36,485 nucleotides of DNA from Halobellus salinus (GTDB lineage Archaea > Halobacteriota > Halobacteria > Halobacteriales > Haloferacaceae). This document shows, one piece after another, positions 33,693 through 36,485 of the stretch (the first letter of the stretch is position 1; every line of letters starts with the position of its first letter). The notes under the pieces are model-generated. The model worked only from the letters and a program-made list of their open reading frames with translations. It was not told where the DNA came from and ran no database searches. The translations under genes were made by a program, and so were the position numbers. Location: the NCBI RefSeq assembly GCF_014646875.1, contig NZ_BMOC01000020.1:1-36485 (forward strand), read 5' to 3'.

Positions 33693-34655
33693 ATGCCCGA
33701 TCTCGTGACGTTTGGCGAGACGATGCTCAGGCTGTCACCGCCGCGGGGAGAGCGACTCGAACGGACCCGGACGCTCGACACCGCCATTGGCGGTGCGGAG
33801 AGCAACGTCGCAGTCGCAGCCGCGCGGCTCGGGTGTGAGGCGGCCTGGCTGTCGAAGCTCCCGTCGTCGCCGCTCGGCCGGCGGGTTACCGGGGAACTCC
33901 GGAGCCACGGCGTGGAACCGGCGGTCGCGTGGGACGAAACCGACTCGGCACGGCTCGGCACGTACTACCTCGAATACGGCGGCACCCCCCGCGGAACCGA
34001 CGTGGTCTACGACCGACGCGACGCGTCGGTCACGACCGCGACACCTTCGGAACTCCCGACCGCAACGCTCGACGACGCCGAACTGTTCTACACCAGCGGC
34101 ATCACCCCGGCGCTGTCGCCGACGCTTGCCGACACCACAGAAGCGTTGCTCGCTGCTGCCCGCCGGGCGGGAACAACGACCGCCTTCGACCTGAACTACC
34201 GCTCGAAACTGTGGTCGCCCGACGCGGCGGGGGAGGCGTACACGTCGCTGTTTCCCCATATCGACGTGCTCGTCGCCGCAGAACGCGACGTGAACGCCTG
34301 TCTGAACCGGGAGGGCGACGCGATCGAGGTCGCCAACGCCCTCCTCCACGAGTTCGGGTTCGAGACGGTCATCCTCACTCGCGGGGCCCACGGATCGGTT
34401 GCGGTCCACGACGGCGATGCGCACGAGCAGGACGCCTACACCGCCGACACGTTTGACCCCGTCGGGAGCGGCGACGCGTTCGTCGGCGGGTATCTCGCGC
34501 GCCGCCTCCGAGGCGGCGACGTTGCGGACGCACTCGCCTACGGAGCGGCCACGGCATCGCTGAAGCGCACCATCGACGGCGACCTCGCGGTCGTCACACC
34601 CGAAGAGGTCCGAGCGCTCATCGCGGCGGATGGGGACGGCGGGATCTCCCGGTGA
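33693..34655 (+). CDS. kdgK: PfkB-family 2-keto-3-deoxy-(gluconate/galactonate) kinase
   Basis: A 320-residue ribokinase-fold kinase. It opens LVTFGETMLRLSPPRGERLE, as KDG kinases do, with sugar-site AIGGAESNVAVAAARLG (31-47), FDLNYRSKLW (165-174) and the ATP site DTFDPVGSGDAFVGGYL with base Asp261. It phosphorylates KDGal (or KDG) before cleavage by the adjacent aldolase. Galactonate dehydratase and the aldolase in the same locus indicate KDGal. It is closest in layout to archaeal KDG kinases, while bacterial DgoK is a different family. It is the last gene of the locus; mobile-element debris begins just after it. Confidence 0.85.
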   Translation: MPDLVTFGETMLRLSPPRGERLERTRTLDTAIGGAESNVAVAAARLGCEAAWLSKLPSSPLGRRVTGELRSHGVEPAVAWDETDSARLGTYYLEYGGTPRGTDVVYDRRDASVTTATPSELPTATLDDAELFYTSGITPALSPTLADTTEALLAAARRAGTTTAFDLNYRSKLWSPDAAGEAYTSLFPHIDVLVAAERDVNACLNREGDAIEVANALLHEFGFETVILTRGAHGSVAVHDGDAHEQDAYTADTFDPVGSGDAFVGGYLARRLRGGDVADALAYGAATASLKRTIDGDLAVVTPEEVRALIAADGDGGISR

Positions 34656-34713
34656 ACCACCCCACCCTACTCGCTCGCTGAGGAAGGGGGCTCAGCGCCC
34701 GCAATTACCGCTA

Positions 34714-34789
34714 ATACTGTCGGCTATAGTCACGTGACCGGTTTCGACACCCCGGGACGTGGAAAATCTTCACGTAGTTATGCCAACAG
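34714..34789 (-). mobile_element. MITE-like near-palindrome, copy 1 (right end lost)
   Basis: It starts with the same 15-mer ATACTGTCGGCTATA as copy 2 and aligns to the reverse complement of copy 2 along 76 nt, with about seven mismatches in the first 68. The right terminal repeat is damaged (GCCAACAG for GCCGACAG, and the terminal TAT missing), and TGACATCC of hairpin C follows one base later. No coding capacity. The region 34656-35152 contains no intact gene. Confidence 0.7.
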
Positions 34790-34790
34790 C

Positions 34791-34820
34791 TGACATCCTC
34801 CTCCGGCCAAAGCCGGAGGA
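34791..34820 (-). repeat. Solo IS200/IS605-type hairpin (C), abutting MITE copy 1
   Basis: TGACATCC at 34791-34798, then arms 34800-34807 (CCTCCGGC) and 34812-34819 paired perfectly around CAAA. The TGACATCCTCC prefix is the reverse complement of the AGGATGTCA end of hairpin A, so orientation is minus. There is no TnpB gene upstream in this orientation, only a decayed plus-strand gene. Confidence 0.6.
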
Positions 34821-34830
34821 ATCCCGAGCG

Positions 34831-35089
34831 GTGGCGGCGTGTCTCCGACTCGACGCGCGGTTGGTCGTGCTCGACTCGCGGCCGTTCCGGCAGTGCCGCT
34901 GTCGTTCGTGGACCCCGTGACAAACCCGGCGTTCCAGCCGCTCACCGACTGGCGGCCGGAGATCGACGCCCTGACACGGCCGAGTCCACCTTCGAGGCGT
35001 CGACGGTCGAGGGCTGCCGTCTCGGATCGGTATACGTCGCGACCGAAAGTGGACCACAGCTGTCGGAGTCCGATTCCTCCCCCGCCTGA
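34831..35089 (+). pseudogene. Gene remnant spread over three frames
   Basis: Three plus frames take over in turn. From 34831, VAACLRLDARLVVLDSRPFR; then, ahead of and through 34917, PLSFVDPVTNPAFQPLTDWR plus PEIDAL; then from about 34979, TAESTFEASTVEGCRLGSVY, VATESGPQLSESDSSPA and the stop TGA at 35087-35089. Each piece has acidic composition and haloarchaeal codon choice, while the other frames at the same place do not. Two frameshifts are needed. The whole lies between hairpins C and D. Not recognised; no TnpB motifs (RuvC, zinc finger). Confidence 0.4.
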
Positions 35090-35105
35090 CGGTGGGGTTC
35101 CGCCT
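35074..35105 (-). repeat. Solo IS200/IS605-type hairpin (D)
   Basis: Arms 35080-35086 (CCCCGCC) and 35091-35097 (GGTGGGG) pair with one G-T around TGAC, between TTCCTC and TTCCGCC. The stop codon of the decayed gene lies in the loop. Together with hairpin C, 280 bp away, it may bound a non-autonomous element (compare the palindrome-associated elements described in Haloquadratum). Confidence 0.45.
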
Positions 35106-35152
35106 CGACGCTGTGTGGACAACATATGTACGTGGAAGCCGTAGTTGTGGGT

Positions 35153-35554
35153 ATGGAGCAAGAACACGAACGCGGTTCGAAGGCGGCTGATGTGAATTCG
35201 GTCGGAACCTCGCTGGTTGGCGGGTTCCTCGGCACGGTGACCGGACTGCGGAAGGGTGGCGTCGGTGGTGCCGTGATCGGCGGATTGGTCGGCGGAACCG
35301 CTGGGTATGTCGCGGGCGCGGCCGCCGACGCGAGTTCCACTCCGACGGACGATGAAGACATCGAGTCCATCACCATCTCGACTGATGAGGATAACGAGGA
35401 TGACGCCGACGAGTCCGACACCGACGCGCACGAATCAGACACCGACGCGCACGAATCAGACACCGATGAGACCACCGACGGAGGCGAAGACACCGACGGT
35501 CCCGATGCCGACGTGAGCGACGATGCGACGGAACCGGACGACGTGCACGAGTAG
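35153..35554 (+). CDS. Glycine-zipper protein with acidic SDTDAHE repeats
   Basis: A 133-residue protein. The N-terminal half has a glycine-zipper-like segment (SLVGGFLGTVTGL, KGGVGGAVIGGLVGGTAGYVAGAAAD) that could insert in a membrane. The C-terminal half is an intensely acidic tail (D, E, T, S) with a 21-nt tandem repeat coding HESDTDA at about residues 87-102. ATG 35153 is preferred: CATATGTA at 35123-35130 lies 25-30 nt before it. The short open frame upstream would place that box inside the gene. It is isolated between the two MITE copies. Function unknown; similar acidic-tail glycine-zipper proteins are common and uncharacterised. Confidence 0.65.
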   Translation: MEQEHERGSKAADVNSVGTSLVGGFLGTVTGLRKGGVGGAVIGGLVGGTAGYVAGAAADASSTPTDDEDIESITISTDEDNEDDADESDTDAHESDTDAHESDTDETTDGGEDTDGPDADVSDDATEPDDVHE

Positions 35555-35573
35555 GGCTCCGACAGAGCGTGTC

Positions 35574-35653
35574 ATACTGTCGGCTATAACTACGTGAAGA
35601 TTTTCGACACCCCGGGGTGTCGAAATACGTCACGCGACTATAGCCGACAGTAT
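35574..35653 (+). mobile_element. MITE-like near-palindrome, copy 2 (intact, 80 bp)
   Basis: Perfect 15-bp terminal inverted repeats (ATACTGTCGGCTATA at 35574-35588; its complement at 35639-35653) enclose a perfect 24-bp palindrome at 35602-35625 built on CGACACCCC. TA stands one base inside each end, as expected for TA-targeted elements (Tc1/mariner/IS630-like); that family link is inference. Too short to code for anything. The interval 35555-35827 has no gene. Confidence 0.75.
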
Positions 35654-35655
35654 CA

Positions 35656-35690
35656 GTGACCCACGACTGAGTCGTGGGTAACTTATTGGA
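35656..35690 (-). repeat. Solo IS200/IS605-type hairpin (E), abutting MITE copy 2
   Basis: TGACCCACGAC: arms 35660-35667 (CCCACGAC) and 35671-35678 pair perfectly around TGA, followed by TAACTTATT. It starts three bases after MITE copy 2 ends, mirroring the MITE/hairpin C junction at 34790. The TGAC prefix suggests minus orientation. Confidence 0.5.
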
Positions 35691-35827
35691 CCGTCGGTAC
35701 CGACACCGAGTCGTGGCGTTCGGACACCACATCGGATCGTGGGTCCGACTGTCGAAGGCAACCGGCAGGGCAACCCGGGGGGATCCCGAGCCTGGTCCGT
35801 CTGACGCCACCGTGTCGCGGGGTGCTG

Positions 35828-36121
35828 TTACTTCTTGATGGCTGCTGAGGAATCCGCGCCAAACTCGAGTTGTCGTTCGAGCTGCTTGATGCCGCTTTGA
35901 TCAGTGGTCTCGAACCGATAGAGCCCGACGTTCACGCGGCTGGGATCCTGCTCGAACAGCTCGGGGCGCCACGACAGGTCCAGTTCCTCCTCGATTGCCG
36001 CTCGCTCGCCTCCAGGCACCCGCTCGATCGTTCCCGTGAGAAGCACGCTCCGCCAATTGAACGTCGTGTACACGTTGTACACCAGAAACCGCGCAGCGTC
36101 CGCGTGCTCACTCCGCTGCAC
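35828..36121 (-). pseudogene. Truncated flavin split-barrel (PPOX-type) protein
   Basis: The frame gives FLVYNVYTTFNWRSVLLTGTIERVPGGE, then EELDLSWRPELFEQDPSRVNVGLYRFETTDQSGIKQ, which resembles the second half of pyridoxamine 5'-phosphate oxidase-like haloarchaeal proteins (W-R-S-V-x-x-x-G-x-I-E-x-V). The usual N-terminal half, with the first strands and the GVLGL... flavin contact, is missing: the frame begins at a GTG with QRSEHADAA just before the homologous part. A tRNA gene starts 82 bp upstream, so the N-terminus has been lost. The usual full length is about 140-150 residues against 97 here. Confidence 0.6.
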
Positions 36122-36202
36122 GCGACCTCCCTGGCTCGAATCCGCGGGCCCGCCTCGACGAACGGACTCCTCGCTGCGCTCGTCGATACGGTTCGTCAGA
36201 AG

Positions 36203-36277
36203 TGGGTCGGGGCGGATTCGAACCGCCGGCCTGCTCCGTGTGAAGGAGCCGTCATAACCGGACTAGACCACCGACCC
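36203..36277 (-). tRNA. tRNA-Val (anticodon CAC)
   Basis: The minus strand folds as a cloverleaf. Acceptor GGGTCGG (36277-36271) pairs with CCGACCC (36210-36204) and is followed by discriminator A. The D-arm is GTCTAGTCCGGTTATGAC. The anticodon stem GCTCC/GGAGC holds loop TTCACAC (anticodon CAC, Val GUG). The T-arm is GGCGG-TTCGAAT-CCGCC. 75 nt, no intron and no encoded CCA. CTTAAG at 36304-36309, about 30 nt upstream, is a TATA-like box. Confidence 0.93.
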
Positions 36278-36408
36278 GTATCCCGGAGTTCCCGCGTGCC
36301 GGACTTAAGCGTTCTTCTTCGGGGGCTTCCCCGACCGCGACCGGTGCCTCATACTGATTACTTCCACTATGTACCGCCGAGCGCCGCCGCCGGGGGTAGT
36401 GCTCGGCG
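36278..36408. other. Intergenic: tRNA promoter and GC-rich spacer
   Basis: Apart from the tRNA promoter (CTTAAG, 36304-36309), the stretch has no supportable gene. GAGCGCCGCC and CTCGGCG near 36380-36408 could pair weakly. Confidence 0.35.
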
Positions 36409-36434
36409 TTGACATCCTCCCCGCGCTAAAGCAC
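36409..36434 (-). repeat. IS200/IS605-type hairpin cut in mid-stem (F)
   Basis: TTGACATCCTCC followed by the first arm and loop GCGCTAAAGCAC matches 26 of 26 nt with the reverse complement of hairpin A (5315-5340). After GCAC the second arm (GGGG in A) is replaced by TGTCTCTTACCC. The hairpin has been interrupted, most simply by insertion of another element. Confidence 0.65.
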
Positions 36435-36485
36435 TGTCTCTTACCCATAAGTCCACCAAGTTCCAAACAGACGTTTCAGACGCTG
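36432..36485. mobile_element. Probable end of an insertion sequence running out of the window
   Basis: The sequence CACTGTCTCTTACCCATAAG and onwards, less GC-rich than the surroundings, starts exactly where hairpin F is broken. It has the look of a terminal inverted repeat (ACTGTC...), but neither the family nor the other end can be seen here. Confidence 0.4.

Noticed and set aside
34770-35057. Minus-strand frame considered as a TnpB remnant because of hairpin C
   Set aside because: No RuvC or zinc-finger motif is visible. Only its last residues, which are the hairpin itself, resemble TnpB endings.
36121-36203. Possible attachment-site repeat of the tRNA-Val 3' end
   Set aside because: I found no second copy of the tRNA 3' sequence inside the window, so no integrated element can be delimited here.

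Overview
The window looks like chromosome of a halophilic archaeon (class Halobacteria). The DNA is very GC-rich with strong GC3 bias, and the proteins are acidic (D/E-rich tails, few lysines). Many genes have a TATA-like box 26-31 nt upstream of the start codon, as expected for leaderless haloarchaeal transcripts. Several families are typical of the group: a Lrp regulator next to carA, a Tat lipoprotein substrate-binding protein with a twin-arginine/LAGC signal, a GH42 beta-galactosidase of the BgaH type, and small zinc-ribbon proteins. All names rest on reading motifs by eye; no database search was run.

Layout. 1-5272: small zinc-ribbon, SRPBCC and membrane proteins, a threonine aldolase, a YfcE-type phosphoesterase, and a PiT-type phosphate permease preceded by a one-helix membrane protein. 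5350-8918: a CNNM/CBS/CorC membrane protein, a frameshifted small gene, carA, and a divergent Lrp/AsnC regulator with a palindrome between the two. 9360-10513: two overlapping membrane PH-domain genes. 10877-16644: a cytochrome P450, an SppA (S49) protease coupled to a DUF4350-like protein, and a two-helix potassium channel with tandem RCK domains. 16651-20706: a PfkB sugar kinase, small zinc-ribbon and helical proteins, MsrA, a 48-residue DUF1289 protein, a membrane protein and an unknown protein.

The main system is at 20898-34655, a galactoside uptake and catabolism locus. On the minus strand, one long and mostly start/stop-overlapping operon runs from a Tat lipoprotein binding protein through two CUT1-type permeases, an ABC ATPase, a DgoD-like galactonate dehydratase, an SDR dehydrogenase and a GH36 alpha-galactosidase to a GH42 beta-galactosidase. 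Divergently on the plus strand lie an IclR-type regulator, a KDPG/KDPGal-type aldolase and a PfkB-type KDG/KDGal kinase. Together they describe import of a galactose-containing oligosaccharide, cytoplasmic hydrolysis, and galactose oxidation by the De Ley-Doudoroff route to pyruvate and glyceraldehyde 3-phosphate. No lactonase is evident.

The right end (34656-36485) is decayed, mobile-element-rich DNA. Two near-palindromic elements of about 80 bp (MITE-like, TA-flanked) lie in inverted orientation around a three-frame gene remnant and a small acidic repeat protein. Each is abutted by a hairpin of the type found at the right ends of haloarchaeal IS200/IS605 (TnpB) elements. A truncated flavin-split-barrel gene lies beside a tRNA-Val(CAC) gene, and one more such hairpin is cut mid-stem by what looks like the end of another insertion sequence that runs out of the window. 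In all, seven such hairpins are scattered through intergenic DNA of this window with no tnpA or tnpB gene present.
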